8,296 nucleotides of DNA from NCBI GenBank assembly GCA_019314155.1, contig JAFCZV010000112.1:1-8296 (forward strand), read 5' to 3'. Each line of letters starts with the position of its first letter. Position 1 is the first letter of the stretch. The notes beneath the pieces are model-generated. The model was not told where the DNA came from. It made no database searches and worked only from the letters and a program-made list of their open reading frames with translations. The translations under genes and the position numbers were made by a program. Of this stretch, positions 1-5,306 are shown piece after piece. Source of the DNA: Deltaproteobacteria bacterium (GTDB lineage: Bacteria > Desulfobacterota > Desulfobacteria > Desulfobacterales > UBA11574).

Positions 1-944
1 AGCGTCTGGAAAAAGAGCTGCTGCTAACGTTGTGGGATCGGCCCCAGGTGATTCTCTGGATCAAGCGGTCTGCCCGCTATCTGCCGCTGATTGAAGCACT
101 GCTCAAAGAACAACGCATGCCGGATGATCTCAAATATATCGCGATTGCTGAAAGCGCCTTGCGACCCCATGTCGGCTCACCCAAAAAGGCCATCGGGTTC
201 TGGCAGTTTATGGCGGCCACCGGCCGGAAATATGATTTGAAAATCGACTCGGAAAAAGATGAGCGCCGCAATATTTTCAAATCCACCCAAGCTGCCGTTA
301 TGTATCTCAAAGATCTTTACGACCTGTTCGGATCTTGGACCCTTGCAGCCGCTGCTTACAACATGGGTGAACAAGGCTTGCAGGCAGAAATACTTGCGCA
401 AAAAACAAACAATTACTATCGGCTTTATCTCCCCTTGGAAACGCAACGATATGTTTTTCGGGTCATTTCAGCCAAAATGATCCTGACAAATCCGGAAAAA
501 TACGGTTTTCAGCTTAAACAAGAGGATCTTTATCCGCCTTTAAGGTTCGAACGAATAAACATCGAATGTTTTCAAGAAATCCCCATTCTCATTATCGCCC
601 AGGCCGCCGATACCCATTTCAAAAGAATAAAAGATTTAAACCCGGAAATCAGAGGTCATTTTATAGCCGTCGGAACGCACACCATTATGATCCCCGAGGG
701 TTCGGCACAGGGTTTTCATAACCGCTTTAAAGTACTGGTCGACCAATGGCTGGTTGAAAGAAAGGAGCGGATATATGTAGTTAAAGAGGGCGATAATCTG
801 ACGACTATTGCCGAACGCTTTAATGTCCCGCTGCCGGTTTTGGTGATATGGAATCGGCTGGGGCGGAAGAAATATATCCACCCCGGTGACCGGTTGGTCA
901 TCTATTCCCCTGAGATCAAAACAGAAACTGATGTTCAGGAATGA
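1..944 (+). CDS. MltD-like membrane-bound lytic murein transglycosylase with LysM domain (5' end outside window)
   Basis: Cleaves the glycan strand of peptidoglycan between MurNAc and GlcNAc, leaving 1,6-anhydroMurNAc; it would act in the periplasm. The frame is open back to base 3, so the true start, any signal peptide and the N-terminus lie upstream; a TTG at 30 is internal. The SLT (GH23) domain shows the catalytic Glu in IAESALRP (Glu codon at 150-152), then GFWQFM, and the AAYNMGE motif further on. The later stretch YLPLETQRYVFRVISAKMI is typical of the MltD group. A LysM peptidoglycan-binding domain closes the protein (about 771-905; YVVKEGDNLTTIAERF to PGDRLVIY), followed by a short tail. 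MltD proteins often carry two LysM repeats; only one is clear here. The next gene, 68 bp on, is another wall hydrolase on the same strand, so the two may be co-transcribed. Family assignment is secure; choice among MltD paralogues is not. Confidence 0.93.
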   Translation, partial: RLEKELLLTLWDRPQVILWIKRSARYLPLIEALLKEQRMPDDLKYIAIAESALRPHVGSPKKAIGFWQFMAATGRKYDLKIDSEKDERRNIFKSTQAAVMYLKDLYDLFGSWTLAAAAYNMGEQGLQAEILAQKTNNYYRLYLPLETQRYVFRVISAKMILTNPEKYGFQLKQEDLYPPLRFERINIECFQEIPILIIAQAADTHFKRIKDLNPEIRGHFIAVGTHTIMIPEGSAQGFHNRFKVLVDQWLVERKERIYVVKEGDNLTTIAERFNVPLPVLVIWNRLGRKKYIHPGDRLVIYSPEIKTETDVQE

Positions 945-959
945 CGATAAACCATAGAG

Positions 960-990
960 GATAAAGTTCAGACCCTTCTCTGGAATTATC
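960..990 (+). other. imperfect stem-loop between the two wall-hydrolase genes
   Basis: GATAA (960-964) pairs with TTATC (986-990), and inside it TTCAGA (967-972) pairs with TCTgGAA (979-985) with one bulged G, around a 6-nt loop. The bases that follow are AT-rich (ataaaaatttt) rather than a direct T-run. It could be a weak terminator or attenuator between the genes, or an RNA-processing site. It is short and bulged, so this is only a suggestion. Confidence 0.25.
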
Positions 991-1012
991 ATAAAAATTT
1001 TCAGTGGGTTAT

Positions 1013-1783
1013 ATGGATTATTCCTGCTCCTCCGAAAACACAAACGTCGATTTCAAGAAACTAACGGTTTCGTTCCTTCTTGTCTTTACGCTTTTTTTTC
1101 TTGCAGGATGTGCCCGTACTCCCAAGAAATCATCTTTGGAGCCTGCTTTACAGACCTCTTTGGCATCGATCCATTACACAATTCAGGCAGGCGCGTTTTT
1201 AGATATGGAAAACGCACTGCGGCTTACCGATAAATTACGGCGCCAAGGATTAGACGCGTATCATTTTATCGATTCTGCGGGTCTTTATAAGGTTCGCTTC
1301 GGAAATTTTGCATCCAGGACCGCTGCGAATAACAGGGCGAAAAAACTTCTTTCCCAAAGGATTATCACCGATTTTTATGTCGTCTCTTTCAAGAATTATT
1401 CAACGGTTGATTTAAGAGATAAAATCGTACGAACCGCCGACAGTTTCATCGGGATACCCTACCGGTGGGGCGGAGGGTCCGCCAAAAAAGGGTTTGACTG
1501 CAGCGGGCTCACCAGGACGGTATACCAGTTGAACGGATTGGAACTTCCCAGATCCTCTCATGCGCAGTGGAATGCAGGCATGTCCGTAAGGCGAAGCCGA
1601 CTGAAAAAAGGAGATCTTGTGTTCTTCCATACCGCCGGCATCGGAAAAATTTCCCATGTAGGCATCTATGATGGAAACGGACAATTTATTCATTCGCCCG
1701 GAAAGGGAAAGGAAGTAAAAAGGACGTTTCTTAACAACCGATATTTTAAAAAAAAGTACGCAGGAGCGAAGACTTTCTTTTAG
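1013..1783 (+). CDS. SPOR-NlpC/P60 lipoprotein, predicted peptidoglycan endopeptidase
   Basis: Predicted lipid-anchored cysteine endopeptidase cutting stem peptides of peptidoglycan. With the ATG at 1013 it has 256 residues. After a polar N-region, a hydrophobic stretch ends in the lipobox LAGC, with the lipidated Cys at residue 33. A SPOR domain spans about 52-125 (YTIQAGAF, then LYKVRFGNF and NNRAKKLL); such domains bind denuded glycan at division sites. NlpC/P60 spans about 136-256, with catalytic Cys163 in FDCSGL, His215 in SHVGIYDG and His227 in FIHSPGKG, so all the expected active-site residues are present. An in-frame GTG at 1004 would add three residues. Neither start has a good Shine-Dalgarno sequence, so the start is uncertain and translation may depend on the upstream gene. 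Denuded glycan is made by amidases, and the SPOR domain suggests recruitment to the septum. Confidence 0.92.
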   Translation: MDYSCSSENTNVDFKKLTVSFLLVFTLFFLAGCARTPKKSSLEPALQTSLASIHYTIQAGAFLDMENALRLTDKLRRQGLDAYHFIDSAGLYKVRFGNFASRTAANNRAKKLLSQRIITDFYVVSFKNYSTVDLRDKIVRTADSFIGIPYRWGGGSAKKGFDCSGLTRTVYQLNGLELPRSSHAQWNAGMSVRRSRLKKGDLVFFHTAGIGKISHVGIYDGNGQFIHSPGKGKEVKRTFLNNRYFKKKYAGAKTFF

Positions 1784-1812
1784 CAGGAGCGTAATTCACG
1801 TAACATGTTCTA

Positions 1813-1820
1813 ACGACTTC
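1813..1820 (+). repeat. left 8-bp target-site duplication
   Basis: ACGACTTC lies directly before the left inverted repeat of the miniature element, and the same eight bases lie directly after its right end (1985-1992). This is the footprint of transposition with an 8-bp staggered cut. Confidence 0.88.
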
Positions 1821-1984
1821 GTAACTACTCAGGTATTTAGGTTGAAGACTGAAGGCTGAAGTATATCAATCATCTCGCAACGCTCGAATTAAACCATTTA
1901 AGACCTTCTCTGTTTCGACACCCGCCGAATGATGATTTGTCCCTAAAAGCCTTCAACCTTCAGTCTATCCATCTGAGTAGTTAC
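1821..1984. mobile_element. 164-bp IS66-type miniature inverted-repeat element (MITE)
   Basis: The ends are perfect 12-bp inverted repeats: GTAACTACTCAG at 1821-1832 and CTGAGTAGTTAC at 1973-1984. Inside them are subterminal inverted repeats with one mismatch: ACTGAAGGCTGAAG (1848-1861) against CTTCAACCTTCAGT (1951-1964). The element is bounded by an exact 8-bp direct repeat, ACGACTTC. Ends starting GTAA together with an 8-bp target duplication are known features of the IS66 family, so a non-autonomous IS66-type element moved by a transposase in trans is the best explanation. It is far too short to encode a transposase. It sits between two convergent genes, 37 bp after the NlpC/P60 stop and 32 bp from the exonuclease stop, where insertion is harmless. 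The intact duplication suggests the copy is fairly recent. The long inverted repeat may also fold in RNA and help end both converging transcripts. The family name is inference; the structure is seen directly. Confidence 0.85.
1866..1952 (-). pseudogene. decayed 3' end of a gene inside the MITE, possibly a four-helix-bundle (S23/IVP-like) protein
   Basis: Between the subterminal repeats the minus strand has an open run of 28 codons, bounded upstream by a TGA (1953-1955), without a start codon, ending at TGA (1866-1868). Its last residues read VETEKVLNGLIRALRDD, an amphipathic helix. From memory this resembles the C-terminal helix of the four-helix-bundle family found as 23S rRNA intervening-sequence proteins, which often end in a LNGLIRSLK-like helix. 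If right, the MITE is a deletion derivative of a larger element that carried such a gene. The match is short and unaligned, so the family call is tentative. Confidence 0.35.
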
Positions 1985-1992
1985 ACGACTTC
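1985..1992 (+). repeat. right 8-bp target-site duplication
   Basis: ACGACTTC follows the right inverted repeat without a gap and matches 1813-1820 exactly; bases outside the two copies differ, so the duplication is eight bases long. Confidence 0.88.
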
Positions 1993-2016
1993 TATATTAT
2001 CCAAACGAAAGCAGGT

Positions 2017-2808
2017 TCAGATTTCGATAACCAGACCGACGGGACAATGGTCTGAGCCAAAAATATCGTTGTCGATAAAAGCCTCTTTAACCCAACCTTT
2101 ATCTATAATATCTTTTGTGACAAAAAAATAATCGATACGCCACCCGATGTTCCGCTCCCTTGCTTTGAAGCGGTAGGTCCACCATGAATATTTTACAGCA
2201 TCCGGATTAAAATACCTGTAGGTATCTATGTAGCCGTTTTCAATAATCCTATCGAGCCAATCGCGCTCGATTCTCAAAAATCCGGAAGTTTTTTCATTGG
2301 CTTTCGGATTCTTCAAATCGATTTCATTATGAGCTGTATTGTAATCTCCCGCAATGATAAGGCTTCGGCCTTGGTTTTTATACGCATCGGCATATTTAAA
2401 AAATTCTTCATAAAAATCGAGTTTGTACCTAAGCCGTTCTTCGCTCATTTGGCCGTTAGGAAAATAGACGTTAAAAAATACGAAATCGTCAAAATCCATC
2501 TCGATGATGCGTCCCTCATTGTCGAATTTCGCCTCACCAATACCATGATTAATTCTTTTGGGCTTAATCCGGGTATAGGTGCAGACCCCACTGTATCCTT
2601 TTTTCACCGTGGCATGAGACCAGAATGCATTATACCCTTCAACATCTTTCATCTCATCCGTAATCTGCGGCGCCTGAAGCTTTGTTTCCTGGATGGCAAA
2701 TATGTCGGCATCCATCTGCTGGTATAATTTAAAAAAATCCTTTTTAACGGCCGCTCGAATGCCGTTCACATTCCAGGAAATCAGTTTTATTTTCTTTTTT
2801 TTCGGCAT
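2017..2808 (-). CDS. xth: exodeoxyribonuclease III, ExoA/APE1-type AP endonuclease
   Basis: Cuts DNA 5' of abasic sites and trims blocked 3' ends during base-excision repair; cytoplasmic and Mg2+-dependent. The 263-residue length suits the single-domain endonuclease/exonuclease/phosphatase fold. Motifs run in the expected order: SWNVNGIRA (Asn13), QETKLQ (metal-binding Glu41), VYFPNG (Tyr115), AGDYNTAHNEIDL (Asp155, Asn157), YSWWTYR, and GSDHCPV at the end (Asp253, His254). The EIDLKNPKANEKTSGF stretch puts it nearer the ExoA/APE1 branch than E. coli Xth. The start is supported by GGAGGG at 2815-2820 (minus strand), six bases from the ATG. It has its own promoter and diverges from the universal stress protein gene. 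Nothing is missing from the active site. Confidence 0.96.
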   Translation of the reverse strand: MPKKKKIKLISWNVNGIRAAVKKDFFKLYQQMDADIFAIQETKLQAPQITDEMKDVEGYNAFWSHATVKKGYSGVCTYTRIKPKRINHGIGEAKFDNEGRIIEMDFDDFVFFNVYFPNGQMSEERLRYKLDFYEEFFKYADAYKNQGRSLIIAGDYNTAHNEIDLKNPKANEKTSGFLRIERDWLDRIIENGYIDTYRYFNPDAVKYSWWTYRFKARERNIGWRIDYFFVTKDIIDKGWVKEAFIDNDIFGSDHCPVGLVIEI

Positions 2809-2844
2809 GTCACACCCTCCCGAATTGGTGTATATCAGGCAGTT

Positions 2845-2873
2845 ATGGTATGTAGATCCATGCAGTTTGTCAA
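2845..2873 (-). promoter_or_regulatory. sigma-70-type promoter for the exonuclease III gene
   Basis: On the minus strand a perfect -35 box TTGACA (2873 to 2868) is followed, after a 17-bp spacer, by TACCAT (2850 to 2845), a 4/6 match to TATAAT. Transcription would begin near 2838, about 30 bases before the start codon. Confidence 0.55.
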
Positions 2874-2894
2874 CCTATACCACCAAGGGGTAGG
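2874..2894. promoter_or_regulatory. imperfect dyad between divergent promoters
   Basis: CCTATACC (2874-2881) and GGGGTAGG (2887-2894) form an inverted repeat around ACCAA, with one mismatch and one G-T pair. It abuts the -35 box of the exonuclease promoter and is 25 bp upstream of the -35 of the stress-protein promoter, a position suited to an operator for either gene. Symmetry and position are the only support. Confidence 0.25.
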
Positions 2895-2919
2895 ATATTC
2901 ACAGTGCCTTAGAAAGTGT

Positions 2920-2949
2920 TTGACAATCAGCGGATGGCACGATTATTAT
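2920..2949 (+). promoter_or_regulatory. sigma-70-type promoter for the universal stress protein gene
   Basis: A perfect -35 TTGACA (2920-2925) is followed by an 18-bp spacer and TATTAT (2944-2949), a 5/6 match to the -10 consensus. The transcript would start near 2956, leaving a leader of about 34 bases containing the strong AGGAGG ribosome site. Confidence 0.65.
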
Positions 2950-2989
2950 TCGGTAAATTTTTTAAGAATCTGAAAAGGAGGAAGCTGTA

Positions 2990-3442
2990 ATGGAACAAGA
3001 GGAATTCGCATGCCCCATAACAAAAGGTGAGAAGATACTTGTCGCTGTTGATGGATCGGAGTATACGGATATCATTGTAGATCAGGCAATCAGTATGGGA
3101 AGGATTTGCAACAGTACTATCTTTGCGATCAGTGTTATTCCGTTTTTTCCGGAGTATGAATCATTTGCAGCTCAGTTAGAGGAAGAACTGTCTAAAAACA
3201 CAAGAAAAATCCTTGAAAAAGTAAAGAATAGAATTGAAAAAGAAAACATCGAATGTGAGACCGTTGTTCGCATCGATGAACAGCCCCATGAACCCATTGT
3301 TCAAGAGGCAAAGGAAAGGAATGTCGATCTCATCATAATGGGAACGCGCGGAAGGACTGGGCTTAAACGAGTTTTAATGGGCAGTGTAGCTCAAAAAGTC
3401 ATAGGCCATGCACCCTGCCCCGTAATGGTCGTCCCTGTATAA
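2990..3442 (+). CDS. universal stress protein, ATP-binding UspA family
   Basis: Single-domain Usp of 150 residues, the usual length. The N-terminal strand KILVAVDGSEYTD carries the conserved Asp of the nucleotide pocket. The C-terminal motif GTRGRTGLKRVLMGS (residues 118-132) matches the G-2x-G-9x-G-S signature of ATP-binding Usps, so this is of the ATP-binding rather than the UspA non-binding type. The ending APCPVMVVPV is typical. Members act in the cytoplasm, usually as dimers, in survival under starvation or stress; the partner and exact role cannot be read from sequence. The start is well fixed by AGGAGG at 2976-2981, eight bases before the ATG. It is apparently monocistronic, with its own promoter and a convergent neighbour downstream. 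Confidence 0.95.
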   Translation: MEQEEFACPITKGEKILVAVDGSEYTDIIVDQAISMGRICNSTIFAISVIPFFPEYESFAAQLEEELSKNTRKILEKVKNRIEKENIECETVVRIDEQPHEPIVQEAKERNVDLIIMGTRGRTGLKRVLMGSVAQKVIGHAPCPVMVVPV

Positions 3443-3488
3443 AAGACGGATCCCAAAGACACTGAAATACGTACACACCCCAATAAAG

Positions 3489-3517
3489 CTGATTCAGACC
3501 CAAAAGGCTGAATAGCG
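3489..3517 (-). terminator. weak candidate terminator for the diguanylate cyclase transcript
   Basis: ATTCAG (3493-3498) pairs with CTGAAT (3509-3514), extended by GCT/AGC across a one-base bulge. On the minus strand the stem is followed by TTTATTGGGG, a poor T-tract. It lies 117 bp beyond the GGDEF stop codon. Weak as an intrinsic terminator. Confidence 0.2.
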
Positions 3518-3533
3518 ATGCCCTCAAAAGAGA

Positions 3534-3579
3534 TAGCCTTCTCTTGCTCAGTTGCAGCATGAAGGCTACTCGTATTTTT
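3534..3579. terminator. candidate terminator between convergent usp and GGDEF genes
   Basis: TAGCCTT (3534-3540) pairs perfectly with AAGGCTA (3562-3568), with an inner TGCT/AGCA stem in the 21-nt loop. On the plus strand the stem is followed by ctcgtaTTTTT (run at 3575-3579), serving the stress-protein transcript. On the minus strand it is followed by TCTCTTTT, so it could act in both directions. The T-run begins several bases after the stem, which weakens the call. Confidence 0.4.
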
Positions 3580-3633
3580 ACCTTGTTCGATGTGGGTGGA
3601 AAATTTCACATGGTAAAAGCACATGTTGTCCAC

Positions 3634-4746
3634 TCAAGGGAGACTATCGAGAGTATCCCTGCCGGTAGAACTCACAGAGTCCTTGCCTCCTTCCTTGACG
3701 CTGAACATGGCTTCGTCTGCCAATGATAGCAGTTCTGACAGGCCGGTCGCGTCATCTGGAAAACTAGAAATACCAAAGCTTGCCCGGAGTTTTACATGTG
3801 CGCCATTTTTTGACAAGTAGACGGTTTCTTTCATCCGAGATCGGATGAGCTCTGCCATATCAAAGGCCTGGAGTTTACTAAAACCCGGAAGTACCACCAC
3901 GAACTCATCACCGCCGTAGGCCACACCGTAGGCCGGGTCACGAAGGGTCGACCGGATTGTCGCAGCCAACTCCTGAAGAGCTTGGCTGGCGCTCAAGTGC
4001 CCATAAGTGTCCACAACGTTCTTAAAGTCATCGATATCCATGAAAATCAGTGAAAAAGGCAGACCCGTGTCAGAGCATTCCGATATCAATTCGGATAGCG
4101 CCTTGTAAAGGTATCGGGTATTGTACAGGCCGGTTAAATTGTCGTGTATGGCCTGCCTTCGAAACTTTTCCTCGCTTTTTTTTAAGGCTTCCTCTATTCG
4201 TTTGAGATGCTCCTCAGCCTCCATCTCCTTCGTAACAATGGTAAGGCATCCCAGAGAGATACTGATGCCATCCCCTTCGTAGGATTCTATGGTTGCTTGA
4301 TCTTTCAGCCAAAACGTTTTTTCTTTTTCGGAGACAATTTTGTAAACAGCCTCCACCACGCCCTTTTTTTTAACCTCATCTCTCAAGTCTGTTCTAAGAT
4401 CTCTTAATTTCTTTCTGCTGATGATTTCCTGCTGGATGCCATGATCTAAATCCTTGTATTCGCGTCGGTCGATGATGCTCCTTCGGAAAGATTCGGGCAA
4501 TTCTGAAACATCACATCCCAACAGTTCTACAAAGCGCTGACTGGCGAACTCATACCAGACGATTTTTTCATTTTCATGCCATGCCGAGATATAGGGAATC
4601 GCCGGACTCCCGCTTTGATCAAAGGCATGAAATCGGTTAATACAGTCTGCCACACGGCTTTTGAGTTCAGCACTGTAATTCCCGGTTAAAATGAGCCCGC
4701 AATATTTGCTTCCCGGAATATTGTAGCGCTCCAGATCGTTACCCAT
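3634..4746 (-). CDS. PAS-GGDEF diguanylate cyclase, cytoplasmic
   Basis: Predicted to make cyclic di-GMP from two GTP. The 370 residues have no transmembrane segment. An N-terminal sensor region at about 50-175 looks PAS-like (ISAWHENEKIVWYEFASQRF; its second half ends with SLGCLTIVTKE). A charged helical linker (about 174-198, EAEEHLKRIEEALKKSEEKF) follows, then a GGDEF domain from HDNLTGLYN (201) to the end. The metal site FMDIDDFK and the active loop YGGDEF (278-282) are intact, so it should be active. The usual RxxD product-inhibition site is degenerate: RDPA stands five residues before GGDEF. Its ATG lies inside the end of the IHF-like gene, which ends at 4739, an 8-bp overlap (ATGGGTAA). 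An AAGGA lies just upstream, so coupled translation is likely. The PAS ligand is unknown. Confidence 0.92.
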   Translation of the reverse strand: MGNDLERYNIPGSKYCGLILTGNYSAELKSRVADCINRFHAFDQSGSPAIPYISAWHENEKIVWYEFASQRFVELLGCDVSELPESFRRSIIDRREYKDLDHGIQQEIISRKKLRDLRTDLRDEVKKKGVVEAVYKIVSEKEKTFWLKDQATIESYEGDGISISLGCLTIVTKEMEAEEHLKRIEEALKKSEEKFRRQAIHDNLTGLYNTRYLYKALSELISECSDTGLPFSLIFMDIDDFKNVVDTYGHLSASQALQELAATIRSTLRDPAYGVAYGGDEFVVVLPGFSKLQAFDMAELIRSRMKETVYLSKNGAHVKLRASFGISSFPDDATGLSELLSLADEAMFSVKEGGKDSVSSTGRDTLDSLP

Positions 4747-5020
4747 TAATCCTTTTTCTCAATTTCCCTGAACAACTGAAGGTAACAACTTTTCTGGGTG
4801 CCAGCATCATCGCATCGCCCGTAGCAGGATTTCTTCCCTTGCGTTCCCGCTTCTCTTTAACACAGAACTTCCCAAACCCGCTAATGAGAACATTTTCACC
4901 GGACGCAAGTGATTCTTTCATAATTTCAAGCATTGCTTCGACGGTTCCGATGGATTTTTTTCTTGAAAATCCGTTTCGCTGCCGGATTTCTTCGACAATC
5001 TGGGCTTTTGTTAGTGTCAT
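4739..5020 (-). CDS. ihfA: integration host factor alpha-like (HU/IHF family) DNA-bending protein
   Basis: A 93-residue HU/IHF fold protein that bends DNA; IHF-alpha pairs with IHF-beta. It begins MTLTKAQIVEEI and has the conserved core ISGFGKF (46-52). The DNA-binding beta-arm carries GRNPATGD (62-69), with Pro65 as the residue that intercalates to kink DNA, and the C-terminal helix is GKLRKRING. The start motif MTLTKA and the length favour IHF-alpha over HU, but the ending is somewhat divergent (FSCSGKLRKR) and a lineage-specific HU/IHF paralogue is possible. AAGGA (minus strand, 5029-5033) precedes the ATG by about eight bases. In many bacteria ihfA follows pheT; here it instead leads a unit with a diguanylate cyclase, which suggests an extra or relocated copy. 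A TTGACA lies upstream on the minus strand (5099 to 5094), without a clear -10. Confidence 0.85.
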   Translation of the reverse strand: MTLTKAQIVEEIRQRNGFSRKKSIGTVEAMLEIMKESLASGENVLISGFGKFCVKEKRERKGRNPATGDAMMLAPRKVVTFSCSGKLRKRING

Positions 5021-5091
5021 GGGAATTTTCCTTATCTGATTGATGGGTTGTAATTGTTCTTATTCCAATCCAATTGCCAGCATGAATGCCG

Positions 5092-5180
5092 TTTGTCAAT
5101 AAATAATCCGGGTTAAAATATAATTTATTTAATATTCTTGACGTTTTAGCATTGCAAATATACTGAAATGTACAAATAAT
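5092..5180 (+). promoter_or_regulatory. AT-rich divergent promoter region, candidate methyltransferase promoters
   Basis: This AT-rich tract lies between the IHF-like gene and the methyltransferase. Two overlapping plus-strand candidates are visible: TTGCAA (5152-5157), 17 bp, AATAAT (5175-5180); and TTGACG (5138-5143), a short 15-bp spacer, TATACT (5159-5164). On the minus strand TTGACA (5099 to 5094) could serve the IHF-like gene. The transcript for the methyltransferase would have a leader of more than 100 bases. Confidence 0.4.
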
Positions 5181-5266
5181 GCTTTTTTTGAGAATGCGCC
5201 ATGAGGTTTGTGGCCAAAGTTAACCTCGATTTAAAACTCGAGTCTGCTCTAAGGCAAAGGAAACAG

Positions 5267-5305
5267 ATGAATAGGTCCGATTTGATGATCGGAAAGGAAA
5301 TATAA
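5267..5305 (+). CDS. 12-codon leader ORF immediately before the methyltransferase
   Basis: ATG at 5267 opens MNRSDLMIGKEI and stops at TAA (5303-5305), one base before the methyltransferase ATG, in a different frame. An AAAGGAAA-like ribosome site (5256-5263) stands just upstream. A ribosome ending here would be placed to reinitiate on the next gene, so it could couple or tune its translation. It contains the perfect hairpin at 5276-5293. There is no composition evidence that it is translated; it may be chance. Confidence 0.3.
   Translation: MNRSDLMIGKEI
5276..5293. promoter_or_regulatory. perfect 6-bp inverted repeat just upstream of the methyltransferase ribosome site
   Basis: TCCGAT (5276-5281), loop TTGATG, ATCGGA (5288-5293). 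The 3' arm reaches the start of the AAAGGAAA ribosome site used by the gene at 5307. It could be an RNA hairpin affecting initiation or a small operator for autoregulation. A six-base stem can arise by chance. Confidence 0.35.
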
Positions 5306-5306
5306 T

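Noticed and set aside
636..1043. 135-codon minus-strand frame across the transglycosylase end and the gap
   Set aside because: It is antisense to the LysM domain and the lipoprotein start, with no domain or ribosome site.
1937..2131. 64-codon plus-strand frame from the MITE into the exonuclease gene
   Set aside because: Most of it is antisense to the exonuclease; its first part is the MITE end.
2881..2892. CACCAAGGGGTA repeated exactly near 7407-7418
   Set aside because: One or two shared 12-mers are expected by chance in a window this size, and the second copy is ordinary coding sequence.
3391..3633. 80-codon minus-strand frame beginning with GTG right after the GGDEF stop codon, in the same frame
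   Set aside because: The GGDEF domain is already complete at its natural end, the frame overlaps the stress-protein gene, lacks a recognisable domain, and holds the candidate terminator. Read-through or selenocysteine at the TGA has no support.
5301..5306. Perfect TATAAT directly before the methyltransferase ATG
   Set aside because: Transcription from it would begin inside the gene, no -35 box lies at the right distance, and a good ribosome site is just upstream.
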